From Synechococcales cyanobacterium C42_A2020_086 (lineage in GTDB: Bacteria; Cyanobacteriota; Cyanobacteriia; Elainellales; Elainellaceae): DNA of 64,000 nt. The stretch lies in contig JACYLU010000002.1 of the NCBI GenBank assembly GCA_015272325.1, positions 310,001 through 374,000 on the forward strand. Direction: 5' to 3'. Position 1 is the stretch's first letter. Every line of letters starts with the position of its first letter. Below the pieces are notes generated by a model. The model had not been told where the DNA came from, searched no databases, and worked only from the letters and a program-made list of their open reading frames with translations. Below are positions 54,959 through 64,000 of this stretch, piece after piece. The position numbers and the translations under genes were made by a program.

Positions 54959-55162
54959 CCTGTCTTCTCCTCAGTGGGTGAGTGATGCACGTCGCCCTAG
55001 GCATCTGGTGGGTAGATCGCTCTCATTTTTCGGCAAACTGAACGGCAGAGGCAAGCCTTTTGCGGCTTTTCTGTTGGCTCAATGGTTGCTCAATCTTGAT
55101 AATTAAGAATTTTGGCAGAATTGGGCATCTAGCAAACGGCAGGGCTGTTTTTCGGCTATTCG

Positions 55163-55726
55163 TTAACAGCCGGCATCCCCAACGACAGCCGTCTCCACGA
55201 GGTGTTGCTGCTGCTTGACCCGCAGCAAGCCCTTGCTGATGCCAACCGATTCAATCTCGCCTGCTGCACCGCGCTTCACCATCACCTCGACCTGAATCTC
55301 ACCGCTCGCATCCCGAAAGATTTGCACCGGAGCCTGCCCATAAAAAGCCTCACCACTGGCACGGGTTCGCTGCAAGCGCACAAACTCGCCATCGAGCTTG
55401 ATCAATGCCGTTGCCTGCGTAGTGTTGGAGCCGGTTTCTAGACCATTAAAGAAAAGCATGCCATCGGTTCGCGGATCGTCTCCCGCTCGCCAAAGGGACA
55501 TGCCACAGCCGCCGCTGCCCTGCTGGAAGAGTTCCTCGGGACTAAAGGTATCTAGTGATACTTCCTCCTGGCTAGACATCGCTACCGAGACGCCAGAAGC
55601 CGACTCTGAATTGGATGCGATGGAATGGCTTGCTGAAGGCGAGGTCCTCTGGAGGCCACAGGCATAGAGCGTGCTACCAAACAGCACCGGCAGCGCTAGC
55701 AGTTGGACCAAAAGGCAACGATTCAT
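55163..55726 (-). CDS. Probable lipoprotein of unknown function
   Basis: 187 residues. A hydrophobic N-terminus ending LYAC (Cys23) resembles a lipobox, although Tyr at -2 is unusual. A Ser-rich linker (28-50) is followed by a beta-rich domain with GGCGMSLWRAGDDP and DGMLFFNGLETGS, patterns I have seen in unnamed cyanobacterial proteins. Its stop is 204 bases upstream of the giant hydrolase gene on the same strand. No catalytic motif is visible. Confidence 0.7.
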   Translation of the reverse strand: MNRCLLVQLLALPVLFGSTLYACGLQRTSPSASHSIASNSESASGVSVAMSSQEEVSLDTFSPEELFQQGSGGCGMSLWRAGDDPRTDGMLFFNGLETGSNTTQATALIKLDGEFVRLQRTRASGEAFYGQAPVQIFRDASGEIQVEVMVKRGAAGEIESVGISKGLLRVKQQQHLVETAVVGDAGC

Positions 55727-55851
55727 AGCAGGATCAGGGAGCTAAAACTCGCAAAGGTATCTTAAAAGACGCTAACTCTCTAGACGAGGATCTCGCTGAA
55801 CTGTTGCCGTAACGCTTCACACCTGATCCAAACTCTTTACCCCTCCTGACC

Positions 55852-56904
55852 CTAGGACAACACGCTAATCAGCGCTTCAATCAGCGTTTGGTTTTGGGCG
55901 TCGGTACCCACGGTAATCCGCAGCTTATCGTCTAGACCAGGCTGCTTGAAGTAGCGTACTAGAATGCCGCGTGCCTTGAGATCTAGATACAGCGATTCCG
56001 CTTGACCTTGAGGAGGAGTCGCCAGCACGAAATTGCCCTGGGAATCCAGCACGGTGAAGCCGAGGTTTTTCAGATCAGCGGTGAGGCGGGTGCGGGACTG
56101 CTTGACCTTCTCGGCGCAGGCGGTTTTGTAGTCCTGATCCCGCATAGCAGCGGTGCCCACAGCGGTAGCAATCGCGTCGATATTGTAGCTGTCTTTGATT
56201 TTGAATAGCCCTGACAGCAGCGACGGTTGGGCAATGGCAAACCCCATCCGCAGCCCAGCCAGCGAGTATCCCTTGGAGAGCGTTCGCAGGATGATCACGT
56301 TTTCTAGCTCAGAGACGAGCGGCAGTGCGGAGGAGTCGGCAAAGTCCACATAAGCTTCGTCTACGACCAGAATGCCGGTCATCTGCTGAGCCAGGGTTCG
56401 CAGATCCGCTAAAGGAACGGCATGTCCAGATGGGCTATTGGGCGAAGCAATAAAGGTAACTGCCCCCTGAGCTGCGACCAAGGCGTCAATGGGTAGAGCA
56501 TAGTCGGCTGGATAGGGCACCTCCACTACGGCGGCAGGCTGCATCTCCGCTAGCGTTCGGTACAGCACATAGGTTGGCATGGGGTAGACAATTTTGCGAT
56601 CTTGTCCTTCAGCGCAGGCTCGCACGATCACGTTCAATAGCTCGTCGCTGCCGTTGCCCACCATGACCCATTCTGCTGGAACCTGTAGCGCCTCACTCAC
56701 CGCCTGACAAAAGGATTTCGCAAACGGATCGGGATAGCGCCGCAGCCACTCGCCGTCGATTTGACGCAGCACAGCAATTGCCTCGGGGGAAGGCGGATAG
56801 GGATTCTCGTTGGTATTGAGTTTGATGATTGGCGTTCCGGGCTTAGGCTGCTCACCGGGAATGTAGCCCGTCATTTGGTCAACGGCAGTGCGAAAATAGC
56901 TCAT
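55852..56904 (-). CDS. hisC: Histidinol-phosphate aminotransferase
   Basis: 350 residues from ATG 56904. It is a class I/II PLP aminotransferase converting imidazole-acetol phosphate to histidinol phosphate in histidine synthesis. Motifs: LNTNENPYPPSP, GNGSDELLN, the Asp in VVDEAYVDFA, and the Schiff-base Lys in TLSKGYSLAGLRMG. Length fits (about 350). A TTG seven codons upstream is unlikely. Related paralogues act on phenylalanine or tyrosine, so the exact substrate is inferred. Confidence 0.9.
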   Translation of the reverse strand: MSYFRTAVDQMTGYIPGEQPKPGTPIIKLNTNENPYPPSPEAIAVLRQIDGEWLRRYPDPFAKSFCQAVSEALQVPAEWVMVGNGSDELLNVIVRACAEGQDRKIVYPMPTYVLYRTLAEMQPAAVVEVPYPADYALPIDALVAAQGAVTFIASPNSPSGHAVPLADLRTLAQQMTGILVVDEAYVDFADSSALPLVSELENVIILRTLSKGYSLAGLRMGFAIAQPSLLSGLFKIKDSYNIDAIATAVGTAAMRDQDYKTACAEKVKQSRTRLTADLKNLGFTVLDSQGNFVLATPPQGQAESLYLDLKARGILVRYFKQPGLDDKLRITVGTDAQNQTLIEALISVLS

Positions 56905-56975
56905 GGGTGTTTCTGGGGAATGCAAACTTGCAACGGTCTTGCAATGGTTTAGAGAACAAACGAAATCTGTCTCTG

Positions 56976-57011
56976 TAAACTCTATAAACTCTATAAACTC
57001 GACAAACTCTT
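56976..57011. repeat. Nine-base tandem repeat TAAACTCTA
   Basis: TAAACTCTA at 56976-56984 and 56985-56993, TAAACTCGA at 56994-57002, then a decayed copy reaching the stop codon of the peptidase gene. Confidence 0.88.
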
Positions 57012-58971
57012 ATAAATTCTCAATCACAACCGGTTCAATGGCATCGGCTGGGGTAAACCCAAAGACACGAGCATAGAAATACAGCTCACTATCCAACGCG
57101 CGTCGGATATTCTCGGCTTTGCGGAAGCCATGCTGCTCGCCAGCAAACAGCACATACGCCACCGGCAATCCCTTTTGGCGCAGTGCCTCCACCATTAGCT
57201 CAGCCTGATTCGGCGGCACAATTTTGTCTTCGTCACCCTGGAAGAAGATCACAGGACAAGCAAGCTGGTTGACGTGGGTAATAGGCGAACGCTGCCGGTA
57301 GATCTCTCGTTCTTCGGGGTATTTGCCAATCAAGCCATCGAGATAGCGCGACTCAAATTTGTGCGTATCTCTGGCCAGGGCTTCTAGATCGCTAACGCCG
57401 TAGTAGCTTGCGCCCGCCTTAAACACATTGCGAAAGGTTAGAGCTGCCAGAGTCGTGTAGCCGCCGGCACTGCCGCCATCAATGCAGAGGCGGTTGCCAT
57501 CCACCAGTCCTTGCTGCACCAAATACTGAGCGCCATTCACGCAATCATCAACGTCCACGATGCCCCAGCGTTGCTTGAGTCGTTCGCGATATTCGCGGCC
57601 ATAGCCAGTGCTGCCGCCATAATTTACATCTAACACGGCAATACCACGGCTCGTCCAATACTGAATGCTAGGATTAAAGCTGGCGGAGGTGGCGGCGGTT
57701 GGTCCACCGTGACTCTTAACGAGCAAAGGCGGGCGTTCGTCGGCTGGAGCCGTGTAATCTTGATTTCGTGGCGCATAGAAGAAAGCGTGGGCGGTCAGGC
57801 CATTTGCCGTAGGAAATTCAATCGCTTGCGGCACGGAGATATACCCAGGATCGATCTCGAGCGTACTAGAGCGCCGCAGTTCCTCAATCTGTCCGGTTTG
57901 CAAGTCGAGCCGCACGATGGCGCTGGGGCGATCGGTTGAGCCGCCGATGAACACCGCGAACCCGGTTCCCACTTTTAGGCCGCCAATCGCCGAGTAAGGC
58001 GTGGGGATGTCTTGAAGCTCTAACGTTTGGGTGTGGATGCGGCTCAAGTGCTGAACGCCATTTTCGATATAGGTGCAGATTAGGGTTTCTGCCGATTCGA
58101 AACCATAGGTGGTCATATCAAACAGCCACTGCGGCAGGCCAAATTCGGCTGCTTTCGGGCAGACGGGCTGAATCTCATTTGTTTCTGGCTGCCAGCGGTA
58201 CAAATTCCACCAGTTGCTGCGATCGCTGACAAAATAGAGGACACCATCCGGCGACCACTCGGGCTGAAACACCGATTCGCTAGGACCGCCCGCGATCCGT
58301 TGCGCTGCGGCAAGGGAACCGTCTGGCTGCATGGCTGCCACCCAAAGTTCGGTACTGTCCCACGGCATGTAGGGATGATTCCAACTCAGCCAGCAGAGGC
58401 GCGATCCGTCTGGGCTGAGGCGCGGTGAACTGTAGAAATCATTGCCCGACACCAAAATTTGCCCGCCGTCGAGGGAGGTATTCAAATCGATCGCCACAAT
58501 CGTGTTAGTCGGCTCGTGATCGTTGGCAGTGTGGTCTTCCCGAACGCCGATCAGGCGATGGCGCGATGAGTCAACCACCAGATCGGCATAGCGAAACGCG
58601 GCTTCCGGGGTGATGGGTTCTGGAGCGGTTGCCCCCTCCGGGTGGATACTCTGGCGATAGAGGCGCTGATCGGCGAAGTTAGCAAAATAGACTGTATCGT
58701 TGGTGACGGTGTAGGCTCCACCGCCATACTCATGGACCCGTGTCCGCACATTGAAGGGCGCAGCAGGGGTAATGTCTGCGATGCTGCCGGTAGACAGACG
58801 GCGCACAACCACGCTGCGTCCTGCTTCGGTGGGACGACCTTCGCTCCAGTAGATTGTGTCCGCCGCGAGGCGAATTTCGCCTAGGCGAAGACTACCTGCC
58901 ACAATCAGGTCGGAGGTAATCGGCGATTTCCAGGTGCCGTAGGGAGCAACGGATGGGGTGGATAGGGTCAT
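57010..58971 (-). CDS. S9 family prolyl oligopeptidase-type peptidase
   Basis: 653 residues. An N-terminal seven-bladed propeller (about 1-380, repeated patterns such as [17 protein letters not shown] and [15 protein letters not shown]) caps an alpha/beta hydrolase with nucleophile S501 (GGSAGGY), Asp in GDEDKIVPP and His in [11 protein letters not shown]. It belongs to the dipeptidyl/acylaminoacyl-peptidase branch; it lacks a visible signal peptide and is probably cytosolic. Confidence 0.92.
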   Translation of the reverse strand: MTLSTPSVAPYGTWKSPITSDLIVAGSLRLGEIRLAADTIYWSEGRPTEAGRSVVVRRLSTGSIADITPAAPFNVRTRVHEYGGGAYTVTNDTVYFANFADQRLYRQSIHPEGATAPEPITPEAAFRYADLVVDSSRHRLIGVREDHTANDHEPTNTIVAIDLNTSLDGGQILVSGNDFYSSPRLSPDGSRLCWLSWNHPYMPWDSTELWVAAMQPDGSLAAAQRIAGGPSESVFQPEWSPDGVLYFVSDRSNWWNLYRWQPETNEIQPVCPKAAEFGLPQWLFDMTTYGFESAETLICTYIENGVQHLSRIHTQTLELQDIPTPYSAIGGLKVGTGFAVFIGGSTDRPSAIVRLDLQTGQIEELRRSSTLEIDPGYISVPQAIEFPTANGLTAHAFFYAPRNQDYTAPADERPPLLVKSHGGPTAATSASFNPSIQYWTSRGIAVLDVNYGGSTGYGREYRERLKQRWGIVDVDDCVNGAQYLVQQGLVDGNRLCIDGGSAGGYTTLAALTFRNVFKAGASYYGVSDLEALARDTHKFESRYLDGLIGKYPEEREIYRQRSPITHVNQLACPVIFFQGDEDKIVPPNQAELMVEALRQKGLPVAYVLFAGEQHGFRKAENIRRALDSELYFYARVFGFTPADAIEPVVIENL

Positions 58972-59203
58972 GAATACTGCACCGATACAAGGTAAGCCAA
59001 GGTAGCGACTCCGGTAGTGAGTTTGACTCAGCCCAGTTGCCGTTAACCTTCGTATCCTACCGAATCATGACCCAATCAGGGGGCCTTCGCCCGAAAAATC
59101 GCGTCTAAACCTGAGCTGAACGCTGACGCTCTGGGTTGGTTCCTAGCCCGATAGCTTTTCCCGATTTGCCCGATCAAAAACCAAGTCAGGATCAGGAAGG
59201 GCG

Positions 59204-59695
59204 CTACGCCGCCTGCAGACGACCGCCATCGAAACCATGCAAACGAGGGGGAACGGCAGCCCGAGAGGTGACTCGCAGCAGTCGGGGGATCTTGGCACTG
59301 TTGTATACGCGAAACTCGCTTTCAATCGTGGCCCGTGCTGTCCGCACCGCCTGATTCAGCACTAGCGATCCTTCCTGGTCGGATACTGAACGATGAAACG
59401 TACCCGGCGGAATCCGCAGAATGGCACCGTTGGCTTCTAGCCGTACCAGATGAAACGGCTGCGCCCAGGAAAAATTTACTAAATAGAAAGTGCGCCCTCC
59501 CGACAGCGCCAGCAGGTTGTCTTCCTGATTGGGATGCATGTAAAACTGCCAGTACCCCTCTGGGCTATCGTTCGGGCTGACGGCTGGACCCTCGTGGAAC
59601 ACGAGATCTCGCCCATTAGAATTAGGGATTGTAATATCGAAAAACCGCACGCTCGGGGTGTCTCGAAACTTCTGGTAGGGTATCAGTTCAAACAT
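59204..59695 (-). CDS. Cupin-like protein beside the LysR gene
   Basis: 163 residues from ATG 59695; the frame is open another 87 bases. The pattern YWQFYMHPNQEDNLLALSGGR and later IPPGTFHRSVSD match a small-molecule cupin barrel with possible metal His residues. It is divergently arranged with a LysR regulator across 150-160 bases, so it is the natural target gene of that regulator. The metabolite is unknown. Confidence 0.75.
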   Translation of the reverse strand: MFELIPYQKFRDTPSVRFFDITIPNSNGRDLVFHEGPAVSPNDSPEGYWQFYMHPNQEDNLLALSGGRTFYLVNFSWAQPFHLVRLEANGAILRIPPGTFHRSVSDQEGSLVLNQAVRTARATIESEFRVYNSAKIPRLLRVTSRAAVPPRLHGFDGGRLQAA

Positions 59696-59822
59696 GACCG
59701 CTCTTTTGGTTTTGAGGAGACAATTCGGTGAGCCGATTCTTGAAACAATTCTTGAACTACAACTGAATTGTCTACCTACCATAGCTTCATGAACTGCAAC
59801 GAATCAAAACCGCTCGCGATTC

Positions 59823-59849
59823 ACATCTATGCGCAAATCGAATAGATGT
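59823..59849. promoter_or_regulatory. LysR operator candidate, T-N11-A palindrome
   Basis: Perfect eight-base arms ACATCTAT (59823-59830) and ATAGATGT (59842-59849) flank exactly 11 bases, the canonical T-N11-A LysR box. It overlaps the first possible start (59846) of the LysR gene and precedes the second (59855), fitting autorepression and control of the divergent cupin gene. Confidence 0.8.
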
Positions 59850-59854
59850 TAACA

Positions 59855-60733
59855 ATGAATATTGATCACCTGCGGATCCTACTGACTGTTGTCGAGTGTG
59901 GTAGCTTCTCTACCGCCGCCTTGCAGCTCAATATTTCTCAGTCTGCCGTCAGTCGAGCCATTGCTGCCCTGGAAGACGAATTGGGTATCTCACTGCTGAC
60001 CCGCGGCCGGTTTGGTGCCCATCCCACCTTAATCGGCGAGCGCGTCTTGGGTTACGCCCGCGAGATCCTACAGGCGCGAGAGCACATCGAACAGGAAATT
60101 AACCAGGCAAAAGGCTTGCAGGGCGGTCGGGTACGCATTGCCTCGTTTCGCAGTGCGGCGACACATTTACTGCCGCCTTTGATTGCCCGCTTCTGCGAAC
60201 GCTTTCCCGACATTGATGTCTCGCTCATGGAAGACGACCCGACCAGCATCGAGCAGGCGTTGCGGGAAGGACGGGTAGATATTGGCTTAGTACCGTTGCC
60301 TCGGTCTTCGGAGGAGTTTGAAACCTGGGAAGTGGCCCGCGATGAGTTTGTCGTGCTGCTGCCCGATTCAGCTCAGCTGATTCCCGATCCCTTAACCTGG
60401 GACGAACTCTCAACCTATTCTTATATCTTGTATAACTACGCGGAATGTACGTCAGCTGTACGCAACCATTGGGCAAAGTGGGGGCAGTCTCCCAAAGTGG
60501 CCTACGAGGTCAAAGAAGACTCCACAATTGTCAGCATGGTGGCTCAGGGGTTAGGAGCGGCTATCCTTCCCCGATTGGCTGCTTTACCTATTCCTCCGGG
60601 CGTGCAGGTGCGCTCGTTGCCCGATCCGCTGGAACGAATCATTGGAGCTGCCACCGTAGCCAACATTCTGCATCCGCCAGCCGTGTTTGCCTTTCTAGAT
60701 GTTCTGCGGGGCAGCGGCTTGTTCGCTCACTAG
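59855..60733 (+). CDS. LysR-family transcription regulator
   Basis: 292 residues from ATG 59855; ATG 59846 would add three, but it lies inside the operator. The winged helix-turn-helix occupies residues 1-58 (RILLTVVECGSFSTAALQLN, then SQSAVSRAIAALEDELG), followed by the linker helix and two effector-domain lobes. The effector pocket cannot be read. It is transcribed away from the cupin gene and converges on the RodZ-like gene, which ends 52 bases later. Confidence 0.9.
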   Translation: MNIDHLRILLTVVECGSFSTAALQLNISQSAVSRAIAALEDELGISLLTRGRFGAHPTLIGERVLGYAREILQAREHIEQEINQAKGLQGGRVRIASFRSAATHLLPPLIARFCERFPDIDVSLMEDDPTSIEQALREGRVDIGLVPLPRSSEEFETWEVARDEFVVLLPDSAQLIPDPLTWDELSTYSYILYNYAECTSAVRNHWAKWGQSPKVAYEVKEDSTIVSMVAQGLGAAILPRLAALPIPPGVQVRSLPDPLERIIGAATVANILHPPAVFAFLDVLRGSGLFAH

Positions 60734-60784
60734 CTCTCGTTCGTTGCCCGGACCTATCGAAGCTCAAACCTAGCTAGTTATTGA

Positions 60785-61705
60785 CTAATCATTGACTGAA
60801 TTAGCCGGCTGTTCTGACGGTGCAGAGGAGCGGGGGGTAAAGGCTTTCTCAACGACATCGCCTGCCGCACCCATGGCTCGGGCAGTTTCGCCGTTCTGGG
60901 CCACCATGACGGCACCGGCATCTCCAGCCAGAATTCGCACTTCCCGTTGCCCGGACCAGCTCTGACGAGTCCCCTGCGGCAGGGTTTCGGATACTTTGAC
61001 TTCGCCATCCACAATGACTTCAACCCAAGACCGCCCTGTCAGGTTCATCTCCACCGATACCGGAGCCGAGGGGGTCGGAGAGGCTGCTGGTGAGGGCGCA
61101 GTTGCCTGGCTAGGTGCCGGAGCTACTGGTGGAGAGGACTCTGGAGCGGGTGCAGTCGGTGATGCTGCCGGAGCTGTCGGAGAAGTTGCCGCTGGTTGGG
61201 TAACGCTAGAGCGAGTCACGTCCTGTGGGGTTGGGCGAGTCAGGGCCCGCGTAATCGTATAGATCATTCCTCCTAACGCCAACAGAGCTGCTGCTGCAAT
61301 GTAGGGAGTATAGGGCCGGGAACGCGGTGAGACAGGACGGACGGGTTCATAGTCGTCGGCAGCCGGAGACGGGTAGGCCGGTTCGTGGGTGTTGCGTCTA
61401 GACTCGCGTCCATTCAGAGTTGCGGTGGCTACGGGGAGCGGCGTCACATGCACCGGAAACTGCTGCGACAGCTCAATGCCGTCTAGCCCCAGAGCATCTG
61501 CATATCGCCGAATAAAGCCTTGAATGAACACTGGCTCAGGCAAGGGCTTTTCCTGACCAGCCTCGATCGCCTTCAGCAACCGCAGGGGAATGTAGGTTCG
61601 GGCAGAGATCTCTTCGAGCGACCGAGCCTGATCCTGCCGAACTTGACTCAAATAGGTGCCAATTGCCTTCAATTGCTCTTGTTGTACGCTGTCCAGAGTA
61701 CCCAC
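60785..61705 (-). CDS. RodZ-like helix-turn-helix membrane protein
   Basis: 306 residues from GTG 61705 (GGAGGG about 9 bases upstream). A Cro-type helix-turn-helix (about 12-80; SLEEISARTYIPLRLLKAIE) is followed by a basic/Pro linker, one membrane helix (135-153), a Pro/Ala/Ser/Thr linker (160-215) and an outer DUF4115 beta domain (NLTGRSWVEVIVDGEVKVSE). This is the RodZ plan, linking MreB to the cell wall machinery. The low-complexity linker is long and pure, and may vary between strains. Confidence 0.85.
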   Translation of the reverse strand: MGTLDSVQQEQLKAIGTYLSQVRQDQARSLEEISARTYIPLRLLKAIEAGQEKPLPEPVFIQGFIRRYADALGLDGIELSQQFPVHVTPLPVATATLNGRESRRNTHEPAYPSPAADDYEPVRPVSPRSRPYTPYIAAAALLALGGMIYTITRALTRPTPQDVTRSSVTQPAATSPTAPAASPTAPAPESSPPVAPAPSQATAPSPAASPTPSAPVSVEMNLTGRSWVEVIVDGEVKVSETLPQGTRQSWSGQREVRILAGDAGAVMVAQNGETARAMGAAGDVVEKAFTPRSSAPSEQPANSVND

Positions 61706-62357
61706 TGGATTCCCCTCCTAACGTGACGTGAGATTGACGCAAGATTTAATGTACTGGTGGTGCTGTCCTATTATCAAGCGACGGCCCCAGCAGGAGCGAG
61801 CAATCGAAACCTCCAACTCTCCCTCGAAGGCTAGTGATTGACCGTGATTGGCAGCGATCGAAGTGTTGACTTAGGCTGAGGTTGAAATTCGGTCTCGGTC
61901 GGTTTGGAGAATCAGTTTAGAGAAATTGGGCGACGATTCAGAATGAAATTAATTATGATGGATAAGTCGTTAAGCCTGATGACAAGACAGTCAAGTATTA
62001 TTGCAGCGTATCGGCGGCAGATTGACAACCCTGTTACTAATTCTTAAATTAGTGTTAAGTTGCTTAGAGATACCCCATTGGTTTTTAAGATCAGGATAGT
62101 AAGTCGAGTTTTTAGTTGCCCCTTATTAGTCACCTCAACCACTTGAGATAACCGTAGGGTTTGCCCTTGGTCTTTCGCTGCACACTAGCTTCGATATCCT
62201 TTCCTCTGCTGCTGATTTGAGCATGAGCAAAGGCGGGTAGCTATACAGGCATTTAAGTAGTATACGAGCCAATCCGTTCCCGGCGCTGTATGCCGCCGAA
62301 GGAATGCCTCGTCCACTCCCTCTAGGGTAAAGACTCGAAACTAGCGGAGTTTTGGAC
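61706..62357. other. Divergent spacer between RodZ-like and response regulator genes
   Basis: 652 bases with both promoters. A minus-strand frame at 62135-62359 has poor codon use and no ribosome site, and I do not accept it. No repeats beyond short hairpins. An RNA gene cannot be excluded. Confidence 0.45.
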
Positions 62358-62780
62358 ATGAGTATGAATCAATTCCGCCTTGGTAATCAAGGCGATGCGC
62401 AACGGGCACTTGTTTTGGGCGTAGACGACGATGAGGATAATTTACTGCTTCTCAGCTATGCCCTGGACTGCCTAGATTGCGACTTCATTGGCGAAACGAG
62501 CGGACAGGCAGCCCTGCTAGCGACCAAGACCCATCGACCTAACCTAATTTTGATGGATGTCTTACTGTCGGATGCCAATGGCATCGAGCTAGTGCAAGAG
62601 CTGAAGCGGGATCCTCATCTGGCTCAAGTCCCTGTGATTGCCGTGACGGGTCTAGCTGCGGCTGAAAACCAAGCAGAATTACTAGCCGCAGGATTCATCG
62701 ATTACATCAGCAAGCCCTATCTGATCGACGAATTAGAAGCTAAGGTACGGCAGCACCTCTGTTTGCCTGCCTGCTTGTAG
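62358..62780 (+). CDS. Single-domain response regulator
   Basis: 140 residues from ATG 62358 (GGAG 8 bases upstream), essentially a lone receiver domain. Acidic pocket D23-D24-D25 (GVDDDEDN), phosphoacceptor D67 (LILMDVLLSD), the conserved Thr in IAVTGLA and Lys in YISKPY are all present, so it should be phosphorylated. No output domain, as in CheY-like proteins. Cognate kinase not in view. Confidence 0.9.
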   Translation: MSMNQFRLGNQGDAQRALVLGVDDDEDNLLLLSYALDCLDCDFIGETSGQAALLATKTHRPNLILMDVLLSDANGIELVQELKRDPHLAQVPVIAVTGLAAAENQAELLAAGFIDYISKPYLIDELEAKVRQHLCLPACL

Positions 62781-62806
62781 CCGAGAGAGTCAAAATTCGC
62801 CTCGAA

Positions 62807-62830
62807 ATTCACGAATTCACGAATTCACTC
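62807..62830. repeat. Eight-base tandem repeat ATTCACGA
   Basis: ATTCACGA at 62807-62814 and 62815-62822, then ATTCACTC at 62823-62830, within the spacer after the response regulator gene. Confidence 0.85.
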
Positions 62831-62914
62831 ACATTATTCATGCTGAGAGGGCAGGGCTAGACAGAGCACAGATTTGTGGTAACGGCTTGGCAGCGGCTTT
62901 GTCCTACTTGGGGC

Positions 62915-64000
62915 TTACTTCGAGCGAATAGCAGCCGAGTAGCGGGGAGCAGCTTGAACTCGCTGCTTTGGATCGAGCCAGTCGTGGAGCAATGTGTAAA
63001 AGCAGGGAATAATCACCAGCGTTAGCAGCGTTGCAATGGCCAGACCCGAGAATACAACTACGCCAAGGGGCTGCAAAAACTCGGAGCCTTCGCCGATACC
63101 AAGCGCCAAGGGAAACATACCCAGGACAGTGGTGATGGTTGTCATCAGAATGGGCTGCAGGCGTTCGGGTGCAGCTCGCAGCATGGCGGTTTGGCGATCG
63201 ACCTGCTCCTGGGCGCGAATTTGATTCGCTAGCTCCACCATAATGATGGCGTTGTTGACTACAATCCCCACGAGCAGCACTGCACCTACTAGCACCGTAG
63301 CGCCTATCGCCGTCTGAGTAATAAACAGCCCGAAGATACCTCCCGCCAGCGCCAGCGGCACCGTCAGGATAATCACGAGCGGATCAATCAGCGAGTTGTA
63401 TTGCACAGCCATGACGACGAACACTAGGAACACAGCCAGTCCCCCCAGCAACGCCAGCGAGTTCTGAATCTGACGATTCGTTTCGGCACTGGCACTGGGC
63501 AGCAGGGTGACTCCTTCGGGTAGGGTCAGCGAGTCGATGATTTGCTGCTTTTCCTGCAGGGCGTCTCCGAGACTGGCATTCTCTGCCAAACTGCCGACAA
63601 TCAGAAACACCCGCCGCTGGTTGATCCGCTGAATTTGCCCTGGTGCTCGTCCTGCCTCAATGGTTGCAATATCCCCTAGCCGCACAAGCTGGCGGTTTGC
63701 GGTAAACAGCGGAATCTGCCGCAGCTGGTCGGGTCGCTGAATTGCGGACTGATCGAGCTGCACCCGCACATCTACAAGGCGTTCTTGCCGCTGGAGCTGG
63801 GTGGGAACTGCGCCGGTAATGGCCGTCTGGATAGTTTCGCCGATGGCTTGCGCTGTCAGCCCAAGAGCGGTGGCTCGTTCCCAGTCGGGGCGAATCTGAA
63901 CTTCGAGCTGCGGCGGATCAGCATCCGGGCGATATTGAGCTAGCTGAGCCTGCTGATCGAGGGCGGCTAATACCTGCATTCCTGCCTGTTGCAAGGTGCG
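62915..64000 (-). CDS. RND-family efflux permease, C-terminal part (cut by window edge)
   Basis: 362 codons of a much longer (about 1050 residue) proton-driven efflux pump of the AcrB/HAE1 type. Visible parts include the periplasmic pore segment (VDVRVQLDQSAIQRPDQLRQ), then a long helix stretch LALLGGLAVFLVFVVMAVQY and the GGIFGLFI and VGIVVNNAIIMVELAN helices. This VGI.VNN.I motif is typical of the group. The frame is open through base 64000, so the N-terminal part lies to the right. The final tail is short. Confidence 0.92.
   Translation of the reverse strand, partial: RTLQQAGMQVLAALDQQAQLAQYRPDADPPQLEVQIRPDWERATALGLTAQAIGETIQTAITGAVPTQLQRQERLVDVRVQLDQSAIQRPDQLRQIPLFTANRQLVRLGDIATIEAGRAPGQIQRINQRRVFLIVGSLAENASLGDALQEKQQIIDSLTLPEGVTLLPSASAETNRQIQNSLALLGGLAVFLVFVVMAVQYNSLIDPLVIILTVPLALAGGIFGLFITQTAIGATVLVGAVLLVGIVVNNAIIMVELANQIRAQEQVDRQTAMLRAAPERLQPILMTTITTVLGMFPLALGIGEGSEFLQPLGVVVFSGLAIATLLTLVIIPCFYTLLHDWLDPKQRVQAAPRYSAAIRSK

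Noticed and set aside
62135-62359. Minus-strand frame of 74 codons opposite the response regulator promoter
   Set aside because: No ribosome binding site, no recognisable domain, and it lies in a divergent promoter region.

Overview
The window is cyanobacterial chromosome. It carries phycocyanobilin synthesis (pcyA), a photosystem II small subunit (psbX, 39 residues), cyanophycin synthetase and cyanophycinase, a plastoquinone-type UbiA, the cyanobacterial forms of Hfq, AbrB and SdhB, and green-lineage families (Ycf36/DUF1230, DUF1517). The genus cannot be fixed from the sequence. The HIP1 octamer GCGATCGC is scarce (five copies spotted), G+C looks like the mid-50s percent in genes, and spacers are long and A+T-richer. 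No rRNA, tRNA, CRISPR array, transposase or phage gene was found.

Layout. 1-946: end of thiE, then thiS. 1379-5967: a DUF1517 membrane protein, then an SRPBCC protein, a zinc alcohol dehydrogenase and an orphan membrane protein in one row. 6053-13744 (minus): DUF3891, a GAF protein, a 1046-residue repeat-built membrane protein, an ABC exporter and a 46-residue membrane peptide. 14123-20904: a surface-glycan style block of SGNH hydrolase, Wzx-like flippase, two different sulfotransferases and a ribulokinase-like FGGY kinase. 21131-23947: YkvA, a monooxygenase-fold protein, a phosphoribosyltransferase and ubiA. 24622-29794: cphB, cphA, tatA (opposite strand), pcyA. 29866-32170: a CPBP protease, cyAbrB, then an 826-base spacer. 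32171-36456: sdhB, a GT10-type glycosyltransferase and two related GT-A glycosyltransferases. 36481-46095: yggT, psbX, an M41-like zinc protease without an AAA domain, VanY, an AEC transporter, a free-standing MshEN-like protein, a phospholipase D-like protein with a built-in EF-hand loop, gap1, dapF, hfq and an orphan. 46505-58971: ygfZ, a thioesterase, asparaginase II, ycf36-rsfS-yqeK, a 1264-residue membrane alpha/beta hydrolase, a lipoprotein, hisC and an S9 peptidase. 59204-64000: a cupin gene divergent from a LysR gene across a strong operator candidate, a RodZ-like protein, a response regulator and the end of an RND pump.

How genes work together. cphA and cphB make and open the nitrogen store cyanophycin. 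psbX, pcyA and ubiA serve photosynthesis. The flippase and sulfotransferases suggest a sulfated surface glycan, and the GT10/GT-A trio a second glycan locus. ycf36-rsfS-yqeK is a tight minus-strand run.

Most unusual signals. (1) At least fifteen spacers carry private head-to-tail duplications of 8-19 bases, each made from its own local sequence. (2) Four perfect palindromes lie within 63 bases at 46158-46220. (3) A perfect 8+8 base T-N11-A operator lies at the LysR start. (4) There are two very large membrane proteins of unknown function. (5) An open frame with coding-like content but no start codon lies behind the M41-like gene.
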